This document shows positions 26,271 to 34,444 of a DNA stretch of 45,887 nt, piece by piece. The notes beneath the pieces are model-generated. The model was not told where the DNA came from. It did not search any database and saw only the letters and a list, made by a program, of their open reading frames with translations. The stretch's first letter is position 1. Each line of letters begins with the position of its first letter. Origin of the DNA: UBA7446 sp024639165. GTDB taxonomy: Bacteria; Bacteroidota; Bacteroidia; Flavobacteriales; Flavobacteriaceae. The stretch is from contig JAHEIX010000006.1 of NCBI GenBank assembly GCA_024639165.1, forward strand, positions 1 through 45,887. The letters are read 5' to 3'. Made by a program: the position numbers and the translations under genes.

Positions 26271-27343
26271 AAAGAGCAATTCTTGTATTTTTTACGCTTC
26301 TTTTAGCAACTCACGCATTTGCCGTTTCTAATGATAAGGAACCTGAAAAAAAAGGCTCACTTAAGGAAGAAATCAAAGCTTACATCCAACACCACTTAAA
26401 AGACTCTCACGACTTCTATTTAGGTTCTTATAAAGACGGTGATAAAAAGAAATACATTGGCTACATCGGACTTCCTGTAATTTTATGGGACAACGGGCTT
26501 GTGATGTTCTCGTCTGCCAAATTCAAGCACGGCAAAGCGGTAGTGTCAAAAGGAAGCAGCCATTACAAGCTTTACCACGGAAAAATTTACAAGACTGATC
26601 AAGCGGGCACCATCAACTATGATGATGCGCATCACGCAGTAAACGAAAAACCACTTGATCTATCGATGACCAAAAGCGTTATAACCATGCTATTTACGGC
26701 ATTATTGATGTTTTTCTTGTTCCGCTCTTTAGCGCAGTCCTATCATAAAAACGGGGGCGTTGCTGCTGGTATAGGTCGCTTCTTTGAGCCCATAATTTTA
26801 TATGTCCGCGACGATATTGCTATCCCCAACATTGGAGAAAAACACCACGGTCGCTACATGAGCTTTTTGCTAACCGTATTTTTCTTTATTTGGTTTTTAA
26901 ATCTCTTGGGGCTTACTCCTTTAGGTATTAATGTTACAGGAAATATTGCTGTTACTTTTGGATTGGCTTTACTTACTTTTTTATTGACCAATTTGACCGC
27001 CAACAAGAATTACTGGGCACACATCTTTTGGATGCCAGGTGTTCCTATCCCGATGAAAATTCTTTTAATGCCCATTGAACTATTGGGTGTCATTATCAAA
27101 CCTTTTTCTTTATTGATCCGTTTGTATGCCAACATGCAAGCAGGACACATTGTATTGATGAGTCTTATTGGGCTTATGTTTATTTTTAACAACTGGCTAG
27201 GTAGCAGCTTGTCCTTTTTATTGGCCTTTGCTATCTCCCTAATCGAATTATTAGTGGCCGCATTGCAGGCCTATATATTCACCATGTTATCGGCACTCTA
27301 TTTTGGGTTTGCCGTAGAAGAACATCATGATGAAGCGCATTAA
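26267..27343 (+). CDS. atpB: F0F1 ATP synthase subunit a
   Basis: This 358-residue proton-channel subunit has an N-terminal signal peptide (MKRAILVFFTLLLATHAFA) and a long periplasmic extension to about residue 130, typical of Bacteroidota. The membrane domain follows. The essential arginine lies in LLIRLYANMQAGH, equivalent to Escherichia coli R210. The frame has no ATG before the membrane domain's outer loop; TTG at 26267 is the only candidate that gives a proper signal peptide. That is unusual and is confirmed only by its fit. An eight-codon mini-ORF ends on it. It is the first gene of an operon atpB-E-F-H-A-G. Confidence 0.93.
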   Translation: MKRAILVFFTLLLATHAFAVSNDKEPEKKGSLKEEIKAYIQHHLKDSHDFYLGSYKDGDKKKYIGYIGLPVILWDNGLVMFSSAKFKHGKAVVSKGSSHYKLYHGKIYKTDQAGTINYDDAHHAVNEKPLDLSMTKSVITMLFTALLMFFLFRSLAQSYHKNGGVAAGIGRFFEPIILYVRDDIAIPNIGEKHHGRYMSFLLTVFFFIWFLNLLGLTPLGINVTGNIAVTFGLALLTFLLTNLTANKNYWAHIFWMPGVPIPMKILLMPIELLGVIIKPFSLLIRLYANMQAGHIVLMSLIGLMFIFNNWLGSSLSFLLAFAISLIELLVAALQAYIFTMLSALYFGFAVEEHHDEAH

Positions 27344-27373
27344 ACACAAACATTAACAATTAAATATATACAC

Positions 27374-27565
27374 ATGGAAATTCCAGTAATCGTAGGTGCA
27401 GGTCTCGTCGTAATCGGCGTAGGTATGGGAATCGGTAGAATCGGTGGCTCAGCTATGGAAGCTATTGCTCGTCAACCTGAAGCATACGGGAAAATTCAAA
27501 CAGCTATGTTGATTGCAGCCGCTCTTATTGAAGGGATTGGTTTTGCAGCACTATTTGCTGTATAG
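27374..27565 (+). CDS. atpE: F0F1 ATP synthase subunit c
   Basis: This 63-residue hairpin of two transmembrane helices joined by the polar loop ARQPEAYGKI forms the rotor ring. The ion-carrying carboxylate is Glu53 in ALIEGIGF. The helix-1 glutamine and the Ser/Thr following the glutamate seen in sodium-type c subunits are absent here, so a proton ring is expected. The glycine-rich first helix (GVGMGIGRIGG) is normal. It is 30 bases downstream of atpB. Confidence 0.96.
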   Translation: MEIPVIVGAGLVVIGVGMGIGRIGGSAMEAIARQPEAYGKIQTAMLIAAALIEGIGFAALFAV

Positions 27566-27629
27566 TAAGAACACAAGTATTAGATAAGCAGCGGCTAGGC
27601 TGTTGCTTATCTTACTTAAATATAACCCT

Positions 27630-28133
27630 ATGGAAAAATTATTAGGCGAATTTTCGTTTGGTTTGTTTATATGGCAGACAGCAATTGTGGTGGCACTTCT
27701 TTTATTGCTCCGCAAATTTGCATGGAAACCCATCCTAAACACCATTAACGAAAGAGAAGCGGGCATTCGCTCGGCTATGAAATCGGCAGAAGAGGCGCGT
27801 GCAGAAATGCAAAACCTACAAGCCGACAACGAGCGTATTCTAAAGGAAGCCCGTGCAGAAAGAGACGGCTTACTAAAAGAAGCGCGTGAGCTACGTCAAA
27901 AAATGATTGACGATGCCAAAGGCGAAGCTAAAGTCCAAGCAGAACAGCTAATTGCCCAAGCAAAAGCTGCCATTGAAAGTGAAAAACAAGTGGCCATTAC
28001 TTCGCTTAAAAACGAAGTAGCTGACCTATCGCTTCAAATTGCAGAAACGCTTACAAAAGAGCAACTCTCTTCTGACAAAAAGCAAACCGAATTGGTACAA
28101 AAGCTACTTAAAGACGTAGATCTCAAGGCATGA
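27630..28133 (+). CDS. atpF: F0F1 ATP synthase subunit b
   Basis: The ATG at 27630 yields 167 residues (a TTG nine codons earlier was rejected as the canonical N-terminus is MEKLLGEFSFGLFIWQ). One membrane helix near the N-terminus is followed by a long Ala/Glu/Lys-rich helix, which forms the peripheral stalk. The sequence KPILNTINEREAGIRSAMKSAEEA is typical of b subunits. Its last bases overlap the atpH ATG by four. Confidence 0.95.
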   Translation: MEKLLGEFSFGLFIWQTAIVVALLLLLRKFAWKPILNTINEREAGIRSAMKSAEEARAEMQNLQADNERILKEARAERDGLLKEARELRQKMIDDAKGEAKVQAEQLIAQAKAAIESEKQVAITSLKNEVADLSLQIAETLTKEQLSSDKKQTELVQKLLKDVDLKA

Positions 28134-28684
28134 TAGGAACAAGAGCCGCATTGCGATATGCTAAAGCAGCTGTGCAAAAGGCCATTGAAGATGGTCAATT
28201 GGATGCGCTAGCCAAAGACATGGAAACTGTGTACGATACCGTACAGGGCAACCGTGATTTGGAAGCTGTTTTACAAAGCCCTGTTATTAGCAGCGACTTA
28301 AAGCACAATGCGCTTCAAGCTGTTTTTGCACAGTGCAGCGATGCAGGCAAGAACCTATTACGCTTAGTAGCTGAAAATAACCGCACGCACAATCTCGATG
28401 GTATTGCGCTAAAGGTTAAAGAGCTTTATCAAAAACATTTGGGGTTGGTTGAGGCAATTGCCACAACAGCAGTGCCTATTACCCCCGAATTGGAAAAAGA
28501 AATTTTGGCTAAAGTGGCCACACTTACAGACAAGAAAGTGACCCTAGTCAACAAAGTAGACCCTGCCATCATTGGTGGGTTTATACTACGAATTGATGAT
28601 GTAGCCCTCAATGCGAGTGTCGCACATCAACTCAACTCATTAAAACAAACGTTACGTTCAAACGCAATATCATGGCAGAAGTAA
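28130..28684 (+). CDS. atpH: F0F1 ATP synthase subunit delta
   Basis: This 184-residue stalk subunit joins the b dimer to the top of the alpha/beta hexamer. The N-terminal helical bundle begins GTRAALRYAKA and the C-terminal domain includes VDPAIIGGFILRIDD, both diagnostic. Start and atpF stop overlap (ATGA), and its 3' end overlaps atpA by 13 bases, so translation is coupled. Confidence 0.95.
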   Translation: MIGTRAALRYAKAAVQKAIEDGQLDALAKDMETVYDTVQGNRDLEAVLQSPVISSDLKHNALQAVFAQCSDAGKNLLRLVAENNRTHNLDGIALKVKELYQKHLGLVEAIATTAVPITPELEKEILAKVATLTDKKVTLVNKVDPAIIGGFILRIDDVALNASVAHQLNSLKQTLRSNAISWQK

Positions 28685-30249
28685 AAGCCGCGGAAGTATC
28701 CGCAATACTAAAACAGCAATTAACAGGATTTGACAGCAGTGTCTCTTTAGACGAAGTAGGATCGGTACTCCAGGTGGGTGACGGTATTGCTCGTGTATAC
28801 GGTTTATCCAATGCGCAATATGGCGAGTTAGTAACTTTCGACTCTGGATTGGAAGGAATCGTACTTAACCTTGAGGAAGACAACGTAGGAGTAGTACTCT
28901 TAGGTCCTTCTAAAGGAATTAAAGAAGGAGATACCGTTAAGCGTACACAACGCATTGCCTCTATTAATGTAGGCGAAGGTGTTGTTGGTCGTGTGGTTAA
29001 TACACTGGGTATGCCTATTGATGGCAAAGGTCCTATTGAAGGGGAAACCATTGAAATGCCCTTAGAGCGTAAGGCGCCAGGCGTAATTTACCGCCAACCG
29101 GTAAACGAGCCGCTTCAAACGGGAATCAAATCCATTGATGCCATGATCCCAGTAGGACGTGGACAACGTGAGTTGGTTATTGGTGATCGTCAAACAGGTA
29201 AAACAACCGTGTGTATTGACACCATCCTTAACCAAAAAGAATTTTACGATGCAGGTGAGCCTGTATACTGTATCTATGTAGCCATCGGACAAAAAGCATC
29301 TACGGTTGCTGGAATTGCAAATACACTACAGGAAAAAGGTGCCATGGCCTACACAACTATAGTAGCGGCAAACGCATCGGATCCTGCGCCTATGCAGGTT
29401 TATGCTCCTTTTGCGGGTGCAGCCATTGGCGAATATTTCCGTGATACAGGTCGTCCAGCTCTGATTATTTATGATGATTTGTCTAAGCAAGCGGTTGCTT
29501 ATCGTGAAGTATCGCTGCTGCTTCGTCGCCCTCCGGGACGTGAAGCTTACCCTGGGGATGTATTCTACTTACACTCGCGCTTGCTAGAGCGTGCAGCCAA
29601 AGTAATTGCAGACGACAAGATTGCCAAACAAATGAATGACTTACCTGAAGGGCTTAAGTCTAAAGTTAAAGGGGGTGGTTCATTAACTGCTTTGCCTATT
29701 ATTGAAACACAAGCAGGTGATGTATCTGCCTATATCCCTACCAACGTAATTTCAATTACCGATGGTCAAATATTCTTGGAATCTGATTTATTTAACTCGG
29801 GCGTACGTCCTGCCATTAACGTAGGTATTTCGGTATCTCGTGTAGGGGGTTCAGCACAAATTAAATCCATGAAAAAAGTAGCTGGTACACTTAAACTTGA
29901 TCAAGCGCAGTTCCGTGAGTTGGAAGCCTTTGCCAAGTTTGGTTCTGACTTAGATGCAGCTACCATGAATGTGATTGAGAAAGGAAAGCGCAATGTGGAA
30001 ATCCTAAAACAAGCCCAAAACGATCCGTTTACGGTTGAAGATCAGATTGCCATCATTTTTGCTGGATCTAAAAACTTATTGCGCCAAGTTCCGGTGAACA
30101 AGGTCAAAGAGTTTGAACAAAGCTATTTAGAGTTACTTAAAGCCAAGCATCAAGGTGTGCTTGATACGCTTAAAACAGGTAAACTTACAGACGAGGTTAC
30201 AGAAACCTTGACCAAAGTAGCCACTGACTTAGCCGCTCAATACGCATAA
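28672..30249 (+). CDS. atpA: F0F1 ATP synthase subunit alpha
   Basis: This 525-residue non-catalytic nucleotide-binding subunit of F1 has Walker A GDRQTGKT near residue 170 and the arginine-finger region PAINVGISVSRVGG. The N-terminal crown and the alpha-specific YDDLSKQAVAYREVS segment are present. The length is standard for Bacteroidota. It overlaps atpH by 13 bases and is followed three bases later by atpG. Confidence 0.97.
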   Translation: MAEVKAAEVSAILKQQLTGFDSSVSLDEVGSVLQVGDGIARVYGLSNAQYGELVTFDSGLEGIVLNLEEDNVGVVLLGPSKGIKEGDTVKRTQRIASINVGEGVVGRVVNTLGMPIDGKGPIEGETIEMPLERKAPGVIYRQPVNEPLQTGIKSIDAMIPVGRGQRELVIGDRQTGKTTVCIDTILNQKEFYDAGEPVYCIYVAIGQKASTVAGIANTLQEKGAMAYTTIVAANASDPAPMQVYAPFAGAAIGEYFRDTGRPALIIYDDLSKQAVAYREVSLLLRRPPGREAYPGDVFYLHSRLLERAAKVIADDKIAKQMNDLPEGLKSKVKGGGSLTALPIIETQAGDVSAYIPTNVISITDGQIFLESDLFNSGVRPAINVGISVSRVGGSAQIKSMKKVAGTLKLDQAQFRELEAFAKFGSDLDAATMNVIEKGKRNVEILKQAQNDPFTVEDQIAIIFAGSKNLLRQVPVNKVKEFEQSYLELLKAKHQGVLDTLKTGKLTDEVTETLTKVATDLAAQYA

Positions 30250-30252
30250 CAA

Positions 30253-31101
30253 ATGGCAAACCTTAAGGAAATACGCAACAGGATAAGCTCTGTATCTTCA
30301 ACGATGCAGATTACCAGTGCCATGAAAATGGTATCGGCAGCCAAGCTCAAAAAAGCGCAAGATGCCATTACGGCCATGCGCCCATATGCAGCCAAGCTTA
30401 CCGAATTGCTACAAAACTTAAGTGGTGCCCAAGACAACGAGAGTCCATATACAAGTGCACGCCCTGTTAAGCGCATACTTTATGTAGCCATCACTTCCAA
30501 TCGTGGTCTCTGTGGGGGGTTCAATGCCAATATTGTCAAAGAGGTCAAAGCCCATGCTGCTAGGGCAAAAGCAACCACCGCTGTGTTTACCGTTGGTAAA
30601 AAAGGAAATGATATTTTGAGTAAAGACTTTGATATGGAAGGACACGAAACCGCCATATTTGATGATTTGACCTATGCCAATGCTACTGAACTTGCCCAGC
30701 AACTTATGGATGGCTTTGTAAACGAAGCTTACGACGAGGTACATTTGGTATACAATAGGTTTAAGAATGCCGCTACGCAATTGGTAACTGTAGAGCCGTT
30801 TTTGCCCTTAGTGCCTGAAGCTAATGAAGCTCAAACAGATACAGATTACATCTACGAGCCGGGCAAAGAAGCCATTTTCAATACCCTACTCCCAAAAGCG
30901 CTTAAAATGCAATTGTTTAAAGCACTTCGTGATTCCTTTGCTAGTGAGCATGGGGCACGTATGACTGCCATGCACAAGGCTACAGATAATGCAACCGAGC
31001 TTCGCGATCAGTTGAAGCTGACATACAACAAAGCACGTCAGGCAGCGATTACCAACGAAATCCTAGAGATTGTAGGTGGCGCCGAAGCACTGAACGGCTA
31101 A
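30253..31101 (+). CDS. atpG: F0F1 ATP synthase subunit gamma
   Basis: This 282-residue rotor-shaft subunit has N- and C-terminal helices that form the coiled coil inside F1. Conserved ends are visible: IRNRISSVSSTMQITSAMKM at the start and NKARQAAITNEILEIVGGAEA at the finish, with SNRGLCGGFN in the Rossmann part. It closes the operon. The catalytic beta and epsilon genes (atpD, atpC) do not follow and are expected elsewhere, as is usual in Bacteroidota. Confidence 0.96.
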   Translation: MANLKEIRNRISSVSSTMQITSAMKMVSAAKLKKAQDAITAMRPYAAKLTELLQNLSGAQDNESPYTSARPVKRILYVAITSNRGLCGGFNANIVKEVKAHAARAKATTAVFTVGKKGNDILSKDFDMEGHETAIFDDLTYANATELAQQLMDGFVNEAYDEVHLVYNRFKNAATQLVTVEPFLPLVPEANEAQTDTDYIYEPGKEAIFNTLLPKALKMQLFKALRDSFASEHGARMTAMHKATDNATELRDQLKLTYNKARQAAITNEILEIVGGAEALNG

Positions 31102-31166
31102 TTCTATTTCCTTTTTTTAATTTTCCTTCTAAAAAGTGCTTCCTTGTTGAAGACTGTAATATATGG

Positions 31167-31198
31167 GTTGTATTGATGGCTGTATTTTTTTACATTTG
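31167..31198 (+). promoter_or_regulatory. two-part promoter for the PPK2 genes
   Basis: GTTG at 31167-31170 is followed after 20 bases by TACATTTG (31191-31198), a perfect -7 element. Spacing is within the normal range. It implies transcription of the PPK2 genes independent of the ATP synthase operon, with a leader of about 50 bases. Confidence 0.6.
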
Positions 31199-31253
31199 AG
31201 TATATCAAATCCCCAAATTGTGACCCAAATCACCACACCCCAATTCCCTACAA

Positions 31254-31439
31254 ATGAAATTTACCTACGACCATATCGTTTATGCAACAACGACCAAGGA
31301 ATTACTCCTAACCGCAGCGGAAAACAACATTCCTGTTTCCAAAACGATTGAAAAACTCCCGTATGAAGCCGAATTGCGTGAATTGCAATCCGAGCTGGTT
31401 AATCTGCAACAATGGATTGCTAAAAACAAATGCGTGTAG
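31254..31439 (+). pseudogene. N-terminal fragment of a frameshifted polyphosphate kinase 2
   Basis: This 61-codon frame encodes the normal N-terminal region of PPK2, including PYEAELRELQSELVNLQQWI, which in the intact family runs directly into the Walker A segment. Here it stops at TAG (31437-31439). The catalytic core continues in the -1 frame from an ATG at 31430, ten bases before this stop. Adding one A at 31428-31430 would join both into a single protein reading ...IAKNKMRVAVLFEG. Either the gene is broken by a one-base deletion in a short A-run, the assembly has an error, or the core is made by reinitiation at the overlapping ATG. Confidence 0.7.
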
Positions 31440-32101
31440 CTGTGTTGTTTGAGGGCAGAGACGCCTCAGGAAAGGGGGGTTGTATCAAGCGCTTTAAAGA
31501 ACACCTAAATCCACGTAAAGCACGGGTGGTGGCGCTTACCAAGCCCACAAAAGTAGAACAAGGCCAATGGTACTTTAGACGTTATATCAGGGTACTTCCC
31601 AATCCAGGGGAATTGGTATTTTTTGATCGTAGTTGGTACAATCGTGCCGTCGTAGAACCGGTTATGGGATTTTGCGAACCTCGGCAATATAAAAAGTTTA
31701 TTGAACAGGTCCCCGAGTTTGAGCATTTGCTATATGAAGACAATATAAAAGTGATTAAGTTTTGGTTTTCGATTTCCAAGGAAGAACAAAAAAAGCGTTT
31801 TGAGTCACGTTTAGAAAACCCCTTAAAGCGGTGGAAATTTAGCCCGGTAGATCAAAAAGGGCAAACGCTTTGGGATGATTATACGAAATACAAAAAGCAA
31901 ATGTTTAGCAAAACACATACCAATTTTAGTCCGTGGATTATTGTAAAGGCAAATGATAAGAAGCAAGCGCGATTGGAAAGTATCCGCTATGTATTGTCCC
32001 AATTTGATTACAGCAGAAAAGGAGTGTCTAAAGCTACGCTACTCCCAGATCCAAATGTGGTAATGCGCTATCACAGAAGTGCCATTCAATTAGATGTTTA
32101 A
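31430..32101 (+). CDS. ppk2: polyphosphate kinase 2 catalytic core (downstream part of split gene)
   Basis: This 223-residue product holds the whole P-loop kinase core of PPK2: Walker A LFEGRDASGKGG at residues 6-17, Walker B region FFDRSWYNRAVVEP and the lid helices ending FSKTHTNFSPWIIVKAND. PPK2 transfers phosphate from polyphosphate to nucleoside diphosphates or the reverse; the FDRSWYNRA form fits the class that phosphorylates ADP or GDP, by inference. The N-terminal ~60 residues are in another frame (previous entry). Since the core itself has no stops or lost motifs, the shift is recent, an artefact, or tolerated. It is followed nine bases later by a second, intact PPK2. Confidence 0.8.
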   Translation: MRVAVLFEGRDASGKGGCIKRFKEHLNPRKARVVALTKPTKVEQGQWYFRRYIRVLPNPGELVFFDRSWYNRAVVEPVMGFCEPRQYKKFIEQVPEFEHLLYEDNIKVIKFWFSISKEEQKKRFESRLENPLKRWKFSPVDQKGQTLWDDYTKYKKQMFSKTHTNFSPWIIVKANDKKQARLESIRYVLSQFDYSRKGVSKATLLPDPNVVMRYHRSAIQLDV

Positions 32102-32110
32102 AGCCCCATC

Positions 32111-32950
32111 ATGCAGTCAAAAAAATACACCCCTGAAGAAATCGCCTTATTTAATTCCAAACTAGGAAAGTACAGCCTTCTAAAAAGAAAAAAAATCAAT
32201 TCAGATAAAGTCCTCGAAGAACTCAAGTATCTCACCGTTTTGAAAAAAAAACAAGAAGAACATATCAAGCTACAAAATTGGGTAATCGAAAATGATCAAA
32301 AAGTAGTGGTGCTATTTGAGGGCCGTGATGCTGCCGGTAAAGGCGGTGCAATACGGCGTATCACGGAATATATAAACCCGCGACATTTCCGCATCGTAGC
32401 ACTTAACATTCCTACAGAAGACGAAAGAAAGCAGTGGTTTTTTCAACGATATATCCGTCAATTACCCAAGCCGGGTGAACTTGTCTTTTTTGATCGGAGT
32501 TGGTATAACCGTGCGGTAGTAGAGCCCGTTAATGGATTTTGCTCGCAGGAAGAATACGAGCTATTTATGTCGCAAGTCAATGACTTTGAACGCATGTTGG
32601 TGCAGTCCAAGATCACCCTAATTAAACTGTATTTTTCAATTACCAAAGAAGAACAAGCGGCGCGATTTAAAGAAATAAAATCCAGCCCCTTAAAACGTTG
32701 GAAGATGACCCCAACAGACGAAAAAGCTCAAAAATTATGGGAGAAATACACGACTTATAAAAAACGCATGTTTGCACACACGAACAGCACCATAGCGCCT
32801 TGGTTTATTATTGATGCTAACAACAAGCCTAATGCACGACTGACAGCCATCTCACACATCCTAGACCTTACGCCTTACCACTTAGTATCGCTAGCATTAT
32901 CTCGGCTTTCATTGCTCATGAGCGCGAATGGTTTAGAACTTATTTTTTGA
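32111..32950 (+). CDS. ppk2: polyphosphate kinase 2 family protein, intact paralogue
   Basis: This 279-residue protein has the complete architecture lacking in its upstream neighbour: an N-terminal helical region, Walker A LFEGRDAAGKGGAIRR near residue 72, the FFDRSWYNRAVVEPV motif, and lid segment PLKRWKMTP. It probably makes ATP or GTP from ADP or GDP and polyphosphate. Its similarity to the upstream protein is moderate across the core, indicating an old duplication rather than a recent copy. It is nine bases downstream and almost certainly cotranscribed. The C-terminal tail (DLTPYHLVSLALS and following) differs from that of the first copy. Confidence 0.9.
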   Translation: MQSKKYTPEEIALFNSKLGKYSLLKRKKINSDKVLEELKYLTVLKKKQEEHIKLQNWVIENDQKVVVLFEGRDAAGKGGAIRRITEYINPRHFRIVALNIPTEDERKQWFFQRYIRQLPKPGELVFFDRSWYNRAVVEPVNGFCSQEEYELFMSQVNDFERMLVQSKITLIKLYFSITKEEQAARFKEIKSSPLKRWKMTPTDEKAQKLWEKYTTYKKRMFAHTNSTIAPWFIIDANNKPNARLTAISHILDLTPYHLVSLALSRLSLLMSANGLELIF

Positions 32951-32984
32951 TTTGATCTCTTCAAAGGCACTTTTTGTACTTTTG
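32951..32984 (+). promoter_or_regulatory. two-part promoter for dut, near-leaderless
   Basis: TTTG at 32951-32954 is followed after 22 bases by TACTTTTG (32977-32984), a perfect -7 element. The dut ATG is only five bases beyond it, so transcription would begin at or next to the start codon. Confidence 0.6.
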
Positions 32985-32989
32985 TGCAT

Positions 32990-33424
32990 ATGAAGATTCG
33001 TATTGTTAACCAATCTGCCCACGCACTTCCCTCATACGAAACGCTAGCCTCCGCTGGTATGGACTTGCGTGCGCATATAATAGAACCCATTACACTCCAC
33101 CCCTTAGAAAGAGCGCTTGTCAAAACAGGACTGTTCATGGAACTTCCCATAGGATTAGAAGCTCAAGTACGCCCCAGAAGTGGTTTGGCGCTTAAAAAAG
33201 GAATTAGCGTACTCAATGCGCCCGGTACAATTGATGCAGACTACAGAGGCGAAATTGGCGTTATCCTTATAAACTTATCTAGTGAACCTTTTACAATAAC
33301 TCCAGGTGATCGCATTGCGCAATTGGTAATCGCCAAGCACGAGCGAGCAGAGTGGGTCGAAGTTGATTCTCTTGAAGAAACAGCTAGAGGAGCTGGCGGT
33401 TTTGGTAGCACAGGAATAAAATAA
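32990..33424 (+). CDS. dut: dUTP diphosphatase
   Basis: Starting at the ATG at 32990 (not the GTG six bases earlier, which overlaps the -7 promoter box), the protein has 144 residues, the normal length for trimeric dUTPase. All five motifs are visible: SAGMDLRA, VRPRSGLALKKG, NAPGTIDADYRGEI, GDRIAQLVI and the C-terminal glycine-rich arm RGAGGFGSTG. It hydrolyses dUTP to dUMP and pyrophosphate, preventing uracil in DNA and feeding dTMP synthesis. The downstream nucleotidyltransferase starts three bases later, so this gene leads an operon of four. Confidence 0.96.
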   Translation: MKIRIVNQSAHALPSYETLASAGMDLRAHIIEPITLHPLERALVKTGLFMELPIGLEAQVRPRSGLALKKGISVLNAPGTIDADYRGEIGVILINLSSEPFTITPGDRIAQLVIAKHERAEWVEVDSLEETARGAGGFGSTGIK

Positions 33425-33427
33425 CAT

Positions 33428-34441
33428 ATGAAGATAATCGTTCCCATGGCGGGTAGAGGCTCCCGCTTACGCCCACATACACTCACGGTGCCCAAGCCAC
33501 TAATTCCAGTAGCTGGAGAACCTATCGTCCATCGATTGGTTCGTGATATTGCCAAACTACTTCCTGAACCCGTTAGTGAAATTGCCTATGTGCTAGGCGA
33601 CCCTGCCTACTTTGGTGAGGCAGTCGTTGCGTCGCTTACAGAACTGTCTGAAAGCCTTGGTGCCAAAACAAGTATTTACCGCCAAGACCAACCCTTTGGA
33701 ACAGGGCATGCAATAATGTGTGCAGCACCTTCACTCTCTGGTCCTGCAGTTATTGCCTATGCCGATACATTAATACGGGCTGATTTAACCCTTGACCCAG
33801 AAGCAGACAGCGTTATTTGGGTAAAACAAGTGGAAAAACCAGAACAGTTTGGTGTTGTACAACTTGACAGTACAGGAGCCATTAATGCGTTGGTGGAAAA
33901 ACCTCGTGATTTTGTCTCAGACTTAGCGGTAATTGGAATATATTATTTTAAGGATGTACAGTTATTAAAAAATGCCTTACAAGGGGTTTTGGACGAAAAA
34001 CTAACCCATGGCGGTGAATACCAAATCAACGACGGTATTTTGCGCATGATGGAAAATGGCAAGCGCTTTGTCCCGGGAGAGGTAAGTGCTTGGATGGACT
34101 GTGGAAACCCTGCGGTAACCGTCGAAACCAATGGTCGAATGCTAGATTATTTGGCAGCAGAAGGAGCAGATCTTGTTGGCAAGGTTACCCTAGAAAATAG
34201 CCAAATTATTGCCCCTTGTTACATTGGAGAGGGCGTTGTCCTTAAAAACACAACTGTTGGTCCACATGTATCCATTGGAGCCAATACCTTTGTCAAGGAC
34301 AGTATGGTTAAAAATAGCATGATTCAAACAAACTGCCACATTGAAAAATCGCATTTAGACGGCGCCATGATTGGAAATCACGTTCGTTATAGCGGAACTC
34401 AAAAACACGTGAGTATTGGCGATTATTCTGAATTAGAATAG
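33428..34441 (+). CDS. sugar-phosphate nucleotidyltransferase with left-handed beta-helix tail
   Basis: This 337-residue protein has an N-terminal Rossmann-like nucleotidyltransferase domain with the MAGRGSRLRPHT signature (residues 7-18) and the sugar-binding TVPKPLIPVAGEP. A C-terminal left-handed beta-helix follows from about 240, made of hexapeptide-like repeats (IIAPCYIGEGVVL, TTVGPHVSIGANTFV). Such enzymes activate glucose-1-phosphate, mannose-1-phosphate or N-acetylglucosamine-1-phosphate. The helix lacks an obvious acetyltransferase active site. Sugar and nucleotide cannot be assigned. It sits between dut and an envelope lipoprotein in a typical Flavobacteriaceae order. Confidence 0.9.
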   Translation: MKIIVPMAGRGSRLRPHTLTVPKPLIPVAGEPIVHRLVRDIAKLLPEPVSEIAYVLGDPAYFGEAVVASLTELSESLGAKTSIYRQDQPFGTGHAIMCAAPSLSGPAVIAYADTLIRADLTLDPEADSVIWVKQVEKPEQFGVVQLDSTGAINALVEKPRDFVSDLAVIGIYYFKDVQLLKNALQGVLDEKLTHGGEYQINDGILRMMENGKRFVPGEVSAWMDCGNPAVTVETNGRMLDYLAAEGADLVGKVTLENSQIIAPCYIGEGVVLKNTTVGPHVSIGANTFVKDSMVKNSMIQTNCHIEKSHLDGAMIGNHVRYSGTQKHVSIGDYSELE

Positions 34442-34444
34442 CAA

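Noticed and set aside
28672..31101. Truncated ATP synthase operon (missing atpD and atpC)
   Set aside because: Separate atpDC loci are normal in Bacteroidota, so this is not evidence of deletion.
31421..31433. Possible programmed -1 frameshift site joining the two PPK2 frames
   Set aside because: The zero-frame heptamer is T-AAA-AAC, not A-AAA-AAC, so the P-site tRNA cannot re-pair after a -1 slip. No strong downstream hairpin is visible. A one-base deletion or reinitiation is simpler.
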